Of a stretch of DNA of 64,000 nt, positions 1 through 9,024 are shown one piece after another. The stretch covers positions 267,311-331,310 of the forward strand of contig NZ_CAKXZS010000003.1 of the NCBI RefSeq assembly GCF_935822925.1. Reading direction: 5' to 3'. Under the pieces are notes generated by a model that worked only from the letters and a program-made list of their open reading frames with translations, was not told the origin of the DNA and ran no database searches. Made by a program: the position numbers and the translations under genes. The DNA is from Mesorhizobium ventifaucium (GTDB taxonomy: Bacteria; Pseudomonadota; Alphaproteobacteria; Rhizobiales; Rhizobiaceae). Position 1 is the stretch's first letter, and every line of letters starts with the position of its first letter.

Positions 1-1646
1 TGGCCCCAATGCACCGGCGCACTTCTGTCGAGCGGCACGTCGAGATCTTCGCCAAGGGCGGCGCCCAGCGCCGTCTCGTAGCCGCGCTCGACGCTGATCT
101 GCTCCAGCACGGACGGGAAGAGGTCGCCGCTCGCGGCATTCAGGATCTTGGCCAGCGTGCGGGCCTCGGTTTCTATGCGCGCCAGCTCGGCCTTTGCATC
201 CTGAACCGGCGGGCGGGCGGCACTCTCCGCCGCGCGCGCCTCGGCGACAGCCTGTTCGGCGGCAATCGCCGCGGCTTCGGTTTCCTCCAGCAGCGCCAGC
301 GCCTGTTCAACCAGAAGTTGCTTCTCGGCGGGATCAGCCAGGCCGGCGACCCTTGAGGCGATGTCGGACAATTCCCGGTCGACATCGGCGAGCTGGCGGG
401 CGAAACGGTCGCGGCGCTCCGCGGTGTCGCGCAGCGTCCGTTCGATCTGGTTGCGGGAGGCGGCGGCCTCCGCCCGTTCGGCGGTCAGACCGGCGAGTTT
501 GGCTTCACTGGTGGCGAGCGTCGACGCCGCCTGTTCAACCGCCGCGCGGGTGCTGGCCTCGCGGTCGGCGGCGCCGGCGTTCTCGGCATTGAGCGCGGCC
601 TCTTCGGCGGCGAGGCGTTCAAGAATATCCGCATTGTCGCGGACCATCCGCTCCTCGCGGACGATGTCGCCGTCGAGCTGCTGGAGCCGGCGGTCGAGTT
701 CCGCTTGGCGGGCGCGGATGCGGCCCGCCTCCTCTTCGATCTGTGTCTTGGCGATCGACAGGCGCTGGAAGGCGGCAGCGGCGGCGGCTTCCGCATCGCG
801 CAGGTCCGGCAACCGATGGGCGCCGATCCCTTGCTCCCTGGCGGCAGCCATCTGAGCGGCGGCGCGGTCGCCCACCAGTGCCGTGGCGATCGCCAGCGCC
901 GACCGCGCCTCGCCTTCCTGCGTCTTGGCCAGCGTCCAGCGCAGATGCAGCAGCGTCGCTTCAGCCTTGCGGATATCGGCCGACAGGTTCTTGAAGCGCG
1001 AGGCCTGGCGAGCCTGGCGCTTCAGGCTTTCGATCTGGCTTTCCAGCTCGCCGACGACGTCGTCCAGCCGTTCCAGATTCTGTTCGGCCGCCTTCAGACG
1101 CAGTTCCGCCTCGTGGCGACGTGTGTGCAGACCCGAAATGCCGGCCGCCTCTTCCAGCAGCGCGCGGCGCGCCTGCGGCTTTGCCTGGATCAGCTCGCCG
1201 ATGCGGCCTTGCCCGACCATCGAGGGCGAGCGCGCGCCGGTCGACTGGTCGGCGAAAAGCAGCTGCACGTCCTTGGCGCGGGCTTCCTTGCCGTTGATGC
1301 GGTAGAGCGAACCCGCCTCGCGCTCGATGCGACGCGAAACCTGCAACTCGTCCGCGTCGTTAAAGGCCGAGGGCGCGCTACGGTCGCTGTTGTCGAGGAA
1401 AAGCGTGACTTCGGCGGTGTTGCGGGCCGGACGCGTTCCGGAACCGGAAAAGATGACGTCGTCCATGCCGGACGCGCGCATGTTCTTGTACGAGCTTTCG
1501 CCCATTACCCAGCGCAGCGCCTCGACAAGGTTAGACTTGCCGCAGCCGTTCGGCCCGACGATGCCCGTGAGGCCGCGTTCGATGACGAACTCGCCGGGTT
1601 CGACGAAGGACTTGAAACCGAGCAGGCGAAGGCGCGAGAATTTCAT
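1..1646 (-). CDS. smc: Chromosome segregation protein SMC, N-terminal part (cut by window edge)
   Basis: SMC ATPases form ring-shaped dimers that organise and help segregate the chromosome. The visible 548 codons begin MKFSRLRLLGFKSF and carry the Walker A loop GPNGCGKSN at residues 31-39. The head segment ends in the family hallmark RRALLEEAAGIS, and A/E/R/L-rich sequence typical of the first coiled coil then runs to the window edge. The hinge, second coil, ABC signature and Walker B lie outside; the family is about 1150 residues long. The start is the ATG at 1646, about 110 bases after the dsbA-like gene on the same strand. The order mutY / DUF721 / dsbA-like / smc is common in Hyphomicrobiales. 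I translated the first 200 codons in detail and read the rest more lightly. Confidence 0.93.
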   Translation of the reverse strand, partial: MKFSRLRLLGFKSFVEPGEFVIERGLTGIVGPNGCGKSNLVEALRWVMGESSYKNMRASGMDDVIFSGSGTRPARNTAEVTLFLDNSDRSAPSAFNDADELQVSRRIEREAGSLYRINGKEARAKDVQLLFADQSTGARSPSMVGQGRIGELIQAKPQARRALLEEAAGISGLHTRRHEAELRLKAAEQNLERLDDVVGELESQIESLKRQARQASRFKNLSADIRKAEATLLHLRWTLAKTQEGEARSALAIATALVGDRAAAQMAAAREQGIGAHRLPDLRDAEAAAAAAFQRLSIAKTQIEEEAGRIRARQAELDRRLQQLDGDIVREERMVRDNADILERLAAEEAALNAENAGAADREASTRAAVEQAASTLATSEAKLAGLTAERAEAAASRNQIERTLRDTAERRDRFARQLADVDRELSDIASRVAGLADPAEKQLLVEQALALLEETEAAAIAAEQAVAEARAAESAARPPVQDAKAELARIETEARTLAKILNAASGDLFPSVLEQISVERGYETALGAALGEDLDVPLDRSAPVHWG

Positions 1647-1757
1647 TCGCGCAGCCCCGGGTTCCGTAAAAGTGTTCCGCGGTTTGGCGACAAGAACTCG
1701 CGGCGCAACAAAAAGTCGCGCACGCCGAAGCGCAGCCGCTTCGGCGCTGCCGAAACG

Positions 1758-2513
1758 TCAAAGCAGAGGGTCGATAATGGCCGAGATTTCCTCAATCGAC
1801 AGCGCCCCCTTGTAGGTCTTCCCGTTGATAAAGAAGGTCGGCGTCGAGTCGACCTTGAATTCATCGGCGCCGCGCTTCTGGACCGACCTCACATCGTCCA
1901 GAAGTTTCTGGTCCGTCAAGCAGGCCTCGAACGACTCCTGTGTAAAACCGGCCATCTTGGAGATTTGCAGCAGGGCGTCCTTGGTATTGGCGACACCTGC
2001 CCAGTTTGCCTGCTGCTTGAACAGAACATCCACCATTGGGAAATAATTGTCCTTGGAGCAGCGCGCCAGCATGAAACCGGCCTCGGCGCTGGGGTCGAAG
2101 GGGAATTCGCGCAGGATAAGGCGGGCCTTGCCGGCATCGATGTATTTCGTCTTCAGCGCCGGGAGAGTGGTTTCATGGAAATGCGCGCAGTGCGGGCAGG
2201 TCATCGAGGCATATTCGACGATGGTGACCTTCGCGTCGTCCTTGCCGAGTTGCATGTCGGGCAGTGTGCCGGGCTTCAGCAAGGCAGCCATGTCCACCGT
2301 GCCCTGGGCCTCAGGGGCCTTGGCCGCGGCCGGAGCGGCCGGCTTCGCCGGATCGGCCGGCTTCATCGCACCGGCGGGGGCCGCAGGCTTCACATCCTCC
2401 GCCACGGCTTTCTCGCCCGAGTCGCTGCAGGCGGCGAGCAGAGCCACCGCCGGAATGGCGGCCAGCGACGACAGGAGGTTTCTGCGGGACAAAAGACGGG
2501 GCATACGAATCAC
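1758..2513 (-). CDS. DsbA-family thioredoxin-fold lipoprotein
   Basis: Predicted envelope thiol:disulfide oxidoreductase of the DsbA/DsbG-like group (251 aa). The N-terminus has a twin-arginine-like stretch (SRRNLLSS), a hydrophobic core and a lipobox LAAC with Cys29, so a membrane-anchored lipoprotein is likely. A Pro/Ala/Lys-rich linker (about residues 35-70) leads to the thioredoxin fold with the active site CPHC at 106-109. A cis-Pro loop STPTFF occurs near the C-terminus. It sits between DUF721 and smc on the same strand. Its substrates cannot be read from the sequence. The combination of a Tat-like motif and a lipobox is seen in many rhizobial homologues. Confidence 0.9.
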   Translation of the reverse strand: MIRMPRLLSRRNLLSSLAAIPAVALLAACSDSGEKAVAEDVKPAAPAGAMKPADPAKPAAPAAAKAPEAQGTVDMAALLKPGTLPDMQLGKDDAKVTIVEYASMTCPHCAHFHETTLPALKTKYIDAGKARLILREFPFDPSAEAGFMLARCSKDNYFPMVDVLFKQQANWAGVANTKDALLQISKMAGFTQESFEACLTDQKLLDDVRSVQKRGADEFKVDSTPTFFINGKTYKGALSIEEISAIIDPLL

Positions 2514-2634
2514 CTGACAATGGTTGGATTTTGCAATGCAAAGGCTAGAAAAGGCGAGAGTTGGCGCGAATTAAGGCATCGCGGTCCCCATTCCAATCGC
2601 CAAACCTGGGGTACGTGATCACGAAAGCGCGAGA

Positions 2635-3135
2635 TTATAATTTCTTTTGACCGAGAATGGTGGCGCCGAGCCGCTCCAGCGAGGCGCGCAGCCCATCATC
2701 CTCGATCATTCCGACAGTGCCTGACAGCTTCACCTTCTCGGCCGCGGTCAGCGGCCGGAGGCTTGCTTTAAGCCGCCCTTTGTCAACCGTGACCGGCTTT
2801 TGCACGATTCTGATCCGGCCGATAGCGTTGAAGCCGAGGAAGGCGTTGACCCGGTTGACGATCTCGCCGGTCTCGTGCTGCAGATGGAGCGCCGCCATGC
2901 CTTCGCAGGCGACGACCAGCACCGCCGGCTCGAACGGATCATCTTCATGCATGCGGCGCGGCCACTGGATCTTTTCAGGGCGCGAACGGCTGGCAAGCCG
3001 CGGCCCGGCAATCTCCTCCCATGACTGGACGAGCCCGATCGACATGCCGGCTCGCTTGCGCAGCACCGGATCTAGGATCTGGGTTGCGAGATCACTCACC
3101 GGAACGGGATTGCCGAAGGGCCTTTTCCCTGCCAT
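2635..3135 (-). CDS. DUF721 (DciA-like) family protein
   Basis: A 166-residue protein of the DUF721 family. Family members of the DciA type help load the replicative helicase, but that role is not established for this rhizobial form. The N-terminal half contains the typical block QSWEEIAGPRLA followed by a stretch ending in VLVVACEGMAALHLQHE, and the C-terminal half is charged. The start chosen is ATG 3135 (MAGKRPF), because GGAG lies seven bases upstream. An in-frame ATG at 3168 would add eleven residues but has no such site. The gene is divergent from mutY, with only about 55 bases between the two starts. Confidence 0.85.
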   Translation of the reverse strand: MAGKRPFGNPVPVSDLATQILDPVLRKRAGMSIGLVQSWEEIAGPRLASRSRPEKIQWPRRMHEDDPFEPAVLVVACEGMAALHLQHETGEIVNRVNAFLGFNAIGRIRIVQKPVTVDKGRLKASLRPLTAAEKVKLSGTVGMIEDDGLRASLERLGATILGQKKL

Positions 3136-3190
3136 GTGCGTTCTCCAGTCACGACCTTCACCATGCATCGGCTAGGCCAGTCCTCGATCA

Positions 3191-4327
3191 ATGGCACTGC
3201 ACGACCAGTCCCGCAAGACCGCATCCGGAGACAGCGGCAAAGCCGCATCCGGAGACAGCGGCGAGATCGCGTCCCGCCTGCTCGCCTGGTACGACGCGCA
3301 TCACCGCGACTTGCCGTGGCGCATTGCGCCGCGCGAGTTGGCACGCGGCATACGGCCCGATCCCTACCGGGTCTGGCTTTCCGAAGTCATGCTGCAGCAG
3401 ACCACGGTCGAAGCGGTAAAATCCTATTTCCGGGCCTTTGTCGAGAAATGGCCTGATATCGAGGCGTTGGCCGCTTCACCGACCGAAGATGTCATGAAGG
3501 CCTGGGCCGGACTCGGCTATTATTCCCGCGCGCGCAATCTCAAGGCCTGCGCCGATCTCGTCGCACGGCAGGGCGGCAGGTTCCCGGACACGCAAGCTGG
3601 CTTGAGAGAGCTGCCCGGCATTGGCGCCTACACGGCGGCGGCGATCGCGGCGATCGCCTTCGACCAGCCCGCCGCGGTCGTCGACGGCAATGTCGAGCGG
3701 GTGGTTTCCCGGCTGTTTTCGATCGTCACGCCGCTGAGCGAGGCCAAGTGCGACATACGCACCTATGTCGAGCGCATGGTTCCAGCGACCAGACCGGGCG
3801 ATTTCGCCCAGGCGATGATGGATCTTGGCGCGACGATCTGCACGCCGCGACGGCCGCGCTGCATGCTGTGCCCACTGCGCGAGGATTGCAGCGCCATTAC
3901 TTCCGGCGATGCCGAACGCTTCCCTATCCGCCTGCCGAAGGGCGAGAAACCATTGCGGCGCGGGGCTGCCTTCGTTGCCGTACGTGGCGATGGCGCCATC
4001 CTGTTGCGCAAACGTGGGGATAAGGGCCTGCTCGGCGGCATGACCGAAGTCCCGACGACCGGCTGGACCGCGCGGATCGACGGCGCCACCACGGACGCGG
4101 CGGCGCCCTTCCCCGGCAATTGGAGGCCAGCCGGCCGGATTGGTCATGTCTTCACCCATTTCGCGCTCGAACTCGACGTCTTCAAAACGATGACCGATGG
4201 CGCAGCCCCTGCGGGGCATTTCTGGTCGCTGGCTCATGAAATTTCCGGCGAAGCGCTGCCCACTGTCATGAAAAAGGTAATCGAAGCGGCGATACCGGGC
4301 GCGACGAAGAAGCAGCGCGCACATTGA
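3191..4327 (+). CDS. mutY: A/G-specific adenine DNA glycosylase
   Basis: MutY removes adenine mispaired with 8-oxoguanine or G. All core elements are present: VMLQQTTVEAV with the catalytic Glu, the helix-hairpin-helix LPGIGAYTAAAI, the catalytic Asp in VVDGNVERV, and the [4Fe-4S] ligands in the pattern C-x6-C-x2-C-x5-C (CTPRRPRCMLCPLREDC). A C-terminal NUDIX-like domain that recognises 8-oxoG begins around residue 240. The total of 378 aa is normal. The first 25 residues hold a tandem duplication (ASGDSGK / ASGDSGE) that is absent from the conserved core. The gene is divergent from DUF721. Confidence 0.95.
   Translation: MALHDQSRKTASGDSGKAASGDSGEIASRLLAWYDAHHRDLPWRIAPRELARGIRPDPYRVWLSEVMLQQTTVEAVKSYFRAFVEKWPDIEALAASPTEDVMKAWAGLGYYSRARNLKACADLVARQGGRFPDTQAGLRELPGIGAYTAAAIAAIAFDQPAAVVDGNVERVVSRLFSIVTPLSEAKCDIRTYVERMVPATRPGDFAQAMMDLGATICTPRRPRCMLCPLREDCSAITSGDAERFPIRLPKGEKPLRRGAAFVAVRGDGAILLRKRGDKGLLGGMTEVPTTGWTARIDGATTDAAAPFPGNWRPAGRIGHVFTHFALELDVFKTMTDGAAPAGHFWSLAHEISGEALPTVMKKVIEAAIPGATKKQRAH
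3218..3262 (+). repeat. 24-bp tandem duplication in the mutY 5' coding end
   Basis: The 18-base block gcatccggagacagcggc occurs at 3221-3238 and again at 3245-3262, with a period of 24 bases. It encodes two copies of ASGDSG near the MutY N-terminus, keeps the reading frame, and lies before the conserved glycosylase core, so it is probably neutral. Confidence 0.85.
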
Positions 4328-4373
4328 ATCGCCTACATCGCCCCGCATTGAATTGCGTTGAACGAGGACAGGA

Positions 4374-4985
4374 ATGACCGAAATCCGCCACATCGTTTTC
4401 GACATCGGCAGAGTGCTGATCCATTACGATCCGAACCTGCCGTTCAGCCGTATCATTCCGGATGCCGAGGAGAGAAAGTGGTTTTTCGACAATGTCTGCA
4501 CGCATGACTGGAACATCGAGCAGGACCGCGGCCGCACCTGGGAAGAGGCCGAGGCGCTGCTGATCGCCGAACACCCGGACCACGCCGAAAACATCCGCAA
4601 CTTCCGCCGCCTCTGGCACGAGATGGTGCCGCACGCCTATGACGACAGCGTCCAGATCATGGACAAGCTGATCGAGAGCGGCCACGACGTCACCATGCTG
4701 ACCAATTTCGCCGCCGACACGCTTGCCGAAGCCCGGCAGCGTTTCGACTTTCTCAACCGCCCGCGCGGTGTGACCATTTCGGGCGAGATCGGCATGATCA
4801 AGCCGGAGCGCGGCATTTACGACCATCACGCGACTGCTTTCGGCCTCGAGCCCGCGGCCACGCTGTTCATCGACGACAGCCAAAAGAATGTCGACGGCGC
4901 CAAGGCCGCCGGCTGGCAGTCGGTGCTGTTCACCGACGCAAAGACGCTCGAGGCGGACCTCGATCGCCGGGGGATCAGAGTGTGA
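4374..4985 (+). CDS. HAD-superfamily hydrolase (YihX/haloacid-dehalogenase-like)
   Basis: A 203-residue HAD hydrolase, probably a small-molecule phosphatase. Motif I is FDIGRVLIHYD, with the nucleophile Asp retained and Gly at the usual second Asp position, as in the YihX-type branch. Motif II is TMLTNF, Lys lies in GMIKPERGIY, and motif IV is LFIDDSQKNVDGAKAAGW. The cap is the short helical type inserted after motif I. It follows mutY by 47 bases on the same strand and may be cotranscribed. The substrate is not predictable. Confidence 0.88.
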   Translation: MTEIRHIVFDIGRVLIHYDPNLPFSRIIPDAEERKWFFDNVCTHDWNIEQDRGRTWEEAEALLIAEHPDHAENIRNFRRLWHEMVPHAYDDSVQIMDKLIESGHDVTMLTNFAADTLAEARQRFDFLNRPRGVTISGEIGMIKPERGIYDHHATAFGLEPAATLFIDDSQKNVDGAKAAGWQSVLFTDAKTLEADLDRRGIRV

Positions 4986-5133
4986 CCACGGCGACTGGCC
5001 CGACCGACAACCCGCTTCAACACGGCGGATTGCAAAGGATCCGTAGTCAGGCCCAGGACATGACGGCGTGTTATGGTGGTGCAGTCGCTGAGACGCGCGG
5101 TCCACGGAACTGCCATTGGATCCGTCTCGGGCG

Positions 5134-5928
5134 CTACTTGATGTGAGAAGCGTAGATGCGATCGAACTCACCCGTCGCCTTGGCAAGATGCAGCCACTGG
5201 TCGACATAGGCCTTGAAGACGACGGCACCCTCAGGAAGCATATAGCCCATTTCGCCATATTGGAGCGGTTTCTCGGGGTTGATCGCGCAAAGGCCGGGGT
5301 GAAGTTTCTCCTGCAGCTCGGTTTCGACCGATTCGGCGATCATGACATCGGCTTTGCCATCAAGAATTTGGCGAAAGATCGTGACGTTGTCCGGATAGAT
5401 CTCGATTTTAGCGTCACTGAATTTTTCACGCACGAATTTCTCGTTGGTCCCGCCGGGATTGACAATCACAGTCACATCCGGCTTGTCGATGTCGGCAATC
5501 GATTGGAATTTCGCCTCGTCCTCGCAGCGCGCAATCGGTGCCTTGCCGTTGACGAGATAGGGTTCGCTGAAGAACACCTGCTTCTGGCGTTCCAGAGTCA
5601 CCGAAATGCCGCCCATCGCGATGTCACACTTGCCGGTTGTAAAATCCGCAAGCAATTTTTTCCAGGTAGTCGCCACGAATTCCGCCTCGACCCCTAGTGA
5701 ACTTGCCAGAGATTTTGCGAGATCGATATCGATGCCCTGGTAATTGTCCGCGGGCTTGTCATGAAAGGTGAAGGGCTTGTAATCGCCGGTCGTACAAACG
5801 CGCAGCTTGCCGTTCTTGATAACTGCATCAAGCTGGTTTTCGGCGTCGGTGTTCTGCGCAATCGCCGGAGGGGCCAACAACCCCATGACGAGGGCGGCGG
5901 CGACAAACGGCGAGGCAAGAGCTTTCAT
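5134..5928 (-). CDS. Periplasmic solute-binding-fold protein, probable cyclohexadienyl/arogenate dehydratase (PheC-like)
   Basis: A 264-aa secreted protein of the family 3 solute-binding fold, with a signal peptide ending in PAIAQ. It resembles PheC, the periplasmic dehydratase that makes phenylpyruvate from prephenate, more than a transporter binding protein. Blocks matching PheC as I remember it are CTTGDYKPF near the N-terminus, then ISVTLERQ, IVNPGGTNEKF (the acidic residue of GGTNE is thought to be catalytic), PDNVTIF and YVDQWLHLA. No ABC permease or ATPase gene lies nearby, which fits an enzyme rather than a transport component. An amino-acid-binding protein is the alternative. Upstream neighbours are unrelated. 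Confidence 0.75.
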   Translation of the reverse strand: MKALASPFVAAALVMGLLAPPAIAQNTDAENQLDAVIKNGKLRVCTTGDYKPFTFHDKPADNYQGIDIDLAKSLASSLGVEAEFVATTWKKLLADFTTGKCDIAMGGISVTLERQKQVFFSEPYLVNGKAPIARCEDEAKFQSIADIDKPDVTVIVNPGGTNEKFVREKFSDAKIEIYPDNVTIFRQILDGKADVMIAESVETELQEKLHPGLCAINPEKPLQYGEMGYMLPEGAVVFKAYVDQWLHLAKATGEFDRIYASHIK

Positions 5929-6068
5929 GGAATCGGTCTCCGTTGGATAAGCGAATCAAGCATTCGAGAACGGTGGGCAAAGGTCAATAATTCTTCTTGG
6001 GGAATCGCTCACCGTGATCCCTCCGACGGGGCGGCTTTCGTTGTCACGGCTTGTTGGTCACGAGCAGA

Positions 6069-6098
6069 ATGTGTATATTTACTCTAATCTATACACAT
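6069..6098 (+). promoter_or_regulatory. Inverted repeat, likely VapB/VapBC operator
   Basis: Perfect 9-bp arms atgtgtata (6069-6077) and tatacacat (6090-6098) are separated by 12 bases and end 11 bases before the vapB start. The segment is AT-rich in a GC-rich region. Autoregulation through a palindrome at this place is standard for VapBC modules. Binding here is inferred. Confidence 0.7.
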
Positions 6099-6109
6099 CG
6101 AGCATCACC

Positions 6110-6322
6110 ATGCGAACCAATATCGAACTCGACGACAAACTGATGGCGGAAGCCATGGCCGCCTCCGGTCTCAAGACCAAGAAAGCGACGATTGAGGCGG
6201 CGCTGCGCACTCTGGTGCGCCGGCACAGGCAGGATATGGCTATCGCCGCCCTTGCTGGCGCCGGCTGGGAGGGCGATCTTGACGCCATGCGGGAAGGCCG
6301 TTCGCCCGATCGGCATCGATGA
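6110..6322 (+). CDS. vapB: VapB-type antitoxin
   Basis: A 70-residue antitoxin beginning MRTNIELDDKLM, a typical ribbon-helix-helix DNA-binding start of the VapB (DUF2191) class. It continues with the helices SGLKTKKATIEAALRTLVRR. The C-terminal 25 residues (GAGWEGDLDAMREGR) would wrap around the toxin. The start at 6110 is chosen because the RHH fold begins there and the palindrome lies just upstream. An earlier in-frame start at 6014 would put the operator inside the gene. The stop overlaps the vapC start (ATGA), so translation is coupled. Confidence 0.88.
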   Translation: MRTNIELDDKLMAEAMAASGLKTKKATIEAALRTLVRRHRQDMAIAALAGAGWEGDLDAMREGRSPDRHR

Positions 6323-6708
6323 TCGTCGTCGACAGTTCCGTGTGGATCGCCCATCTCCGCAATACGGACATCGTCTCGGTCGGTAAGCTCAGGCATCTCG
6401 ATGACACTCAGGAGATTCTGGTCGGAGACTTGATCCTGCTGGAAGTGCTACAAGGCGCGCTCAACGAACCGCATGCCCAACTGATTGAGCGGAACCTCCG
6501 ACAATTCGCCATTGTGCCGATGCTGGATCCGGCGACGGCAGTCGAAGCTGCCCGAAACTATTGCATGCTCCGGCAGCGGGGCATCACCATCCGCAAGACA
6601 ATCGATATGATTATCGGCACATTCTGCATCCTGGGCGGACACGCGCTGTTGCATGATGACCGAGACTTCGACCCGATGGTTCGCTACCTCGGTCTGCGAC
6701 TCGCATGA
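6319..6708 (+). CDS. vapC: VapC-type PIN-domain ribonuclease toxin
   Basis: A 129-residue PIN-domain toxin, expected to cleave RNA when released from VapB. The acidic active-site set is visible: Asp5 in VVDSSVWIA, Glu in ILLEVLQG, Asp in TIDMIIGTFC and Asp in LLHDDRDFDPM. Nothing is truncated, so this pair looks functional, in contrast to the decayed pair near 38.3 kb. Confidence 0.9.
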   Translation: MIVVDSSVWIAHLRNTDIVSVGKLRHLDDTQEILVGDLILLEVLQGALNEPHAQLIERNLRQFAIVPMLDPATAVEAARNYCMLRQRGITIRKTIDMIIGTFCILGGHALLHDDRDFDPMVRYLGLRLA

Positions 6709-6795
6709 TCGGGAGATTCCAACCGGCAAGCGCTGGTCTTCCCTCCACAGGCGTGTGCGCGGCCCAAGGTGTAACCCGGTGAAAAGACGCCCAAA

Positions 6796-6987
6796 ATGCC
6801 TGACAGCCCATTCATAGATCTTTACAGCGATTACGAAAACCAAACCGATCGAGGCGATGCGACGAGCGGAATGCCGCAGACTCGACGGCGGCATTGGCGG
6901 AGCGCGTCGCGACACTTTTCGGTCGACAAAGCGCGACCCTGCTTCCTTCGGGAACGATGTGCAACGAGACCGCTGTAGCGGTTATCG
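6796..6987 (+). pseudogene. Remnant of a threonine-aldolase-like (PLP beta-eliminating lyase) gene
   Basis: Three reading frames carry successive pieces that look like the N-terminus of a low-specificity L-threonine aldolase: FIDLYSD (frame starting 6796), then TKPIEAMRRAEC, then AADSTAALAERVATLFG and LLPSGTMCNETAV. The order and spacing match the family pattern (DLRSDT..P..AMR.AM ... L..R.A.LFGKEAALF.PSGTM.N). The homology stops at about 6975, just before the ccrM 3' end, so most of the gene is gone. At least two frameshifts are needed to join the pieces. The assignment is by remembered motifs only. Confidence 0.55.
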
Positions 6988-8148
<1,161 letters not shown>

Positions 8149-8295
8149 TTACTCCCTGTTATGGTTACCGATCAGCGTAAATATTCGGTGAAGGCCGAGG
8201 GTCCGGACCGCGGTAGTTTGCGAAGATCGGCCTGTTGGTGTATGCCGCGCCGCCTGAACCGTCCCAGCCTCCTCCCTCCCGCTTTCCGGATCGCT

Positions 8296-8985
8296 ATGCC
8301 CCAGCCAGACCTTGTCATCTTCGATTGCGACGGCGTGCTCGTCGATTCTGAAATCATCGCCGCGCGCATCGAGGCCGAGCTTTTGACGTCGGCCGGTTAC
8401 GAGATATCGGCTGAGGAGATTTCCGAAACCTATGCCGGGCTGACCTTCAAGGACATCATGATGCGGGTCGAGGAGAAATCCCGCGTCCCATTCCAGGCCT
8501 CGCTGATCGATCGCGCCGAAGACCTCGTCGACCGCCGGCTGCGGAGCGACGTGCGCGCCGTCGACGGGGTGCACGAGGCGGTCGCCGCGGTGACGGCGCC
8601 GCGCTGCATCTGCTCGAATTCGCGCACCGAGCGGATCGAATTCATGCTGGAGAAGGTGCATCTGCTGCCGTTTTTCAGCGGCCGGATTTTTTCCTCGCTG
8701 GAAACACCAAGCGGAAAATCCAAGCCGGCGCCCGACGTGTTTCTCTTTGCCGCGGCAAAGCTCCAGGCCGATCCGGCGAACACCTTCGTCATCGAGGATT
8801 CCGTCCATGGCGTGACCGGCGCCAGGACAGCCGGCATGCGTGTGATCGGCTTCACCGGAGCGGCGCACAGCTATCCCGGGCATGCCGACGCGCTGACCGA
8901 GGCCGGCGCCGAAACGGTCATCCGCCGCTGGGCGGAACTGAAAAGCGTGATCTCCGCCCTGTCGGAGTGGTCGGCGGATGCGTGA
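8296..8985 (+). CDS. HAD-superfamily hydrolase (beta-PGM/phosphoglycolate-phosphatase-like)
   Basis: A 229-residue HAD IA hydrolase with an alpha-helical cap. Motif I is VIFDCDGVLVDSE with both aspartates, motif II is ICSNSRTERI, the Lys lies in GKSKPAPDVF, and motif IV is FVIEDSVHGVTGARTAGM. This is the set seen in phosphosugar mutases and phosphatases such as YcjU and YfbT. The start at ATG 8296 (MPQPDLVIFD) puts motif I at the usual distance from the N-terminus; the frame remains open far upstream but there overlaps ccrM in antisense. It is divergent from ccrM. The substrate is unknown. Confidence 0.9.
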   Translation: MPQPDLVIFDCDGVLVDSEIIAARIEAELLTSAGYEISAEEISETYAGLTFKDIMMRVEEKSRVPFQASLIDRAEDLVDRRLRSDVRAVDGVHEAVAAVTAPRCICSNSRTERIEFMLEKVHLLPFFSGRIFSSLETPSGKSKPAPDVFLFAAAKLQADPANTFVIEDSVHGVTGARTAGMRVIGFTGAAHSYPGHADALTEAGAETVIRRWAELKSVISALSEWSADA

Positions 8986-8990
8986 AGCAG

Positions 8991-9006
8991 GCGTCCAAAT
9001 GGACGC
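8991..9006. terminator. Short hairpin between convergent genes
   Basis: GCGTCCA and TGGACGC (7-bp arms) around a two-base centre lie just after the HAD stop and before the end of the convergent lipoprotein gene. There is no T-run on either side, so rho-independent termination is weak at best. The core GCGTCCAA..GGACGC also occurs in the repeat at 36661-36678, so it may be a repeat fragment. Confidence 0.35.
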
Positions 9007-9024
9007 GCAGTTCCAAAGCCGCGG

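Noticed and set aside
705..2618. A 637-codon open frame on + across smc and the dsbA-like gene
   Set aside because: It is antisense to two clear genes, has biased Arg/Gly composition and no family motif.
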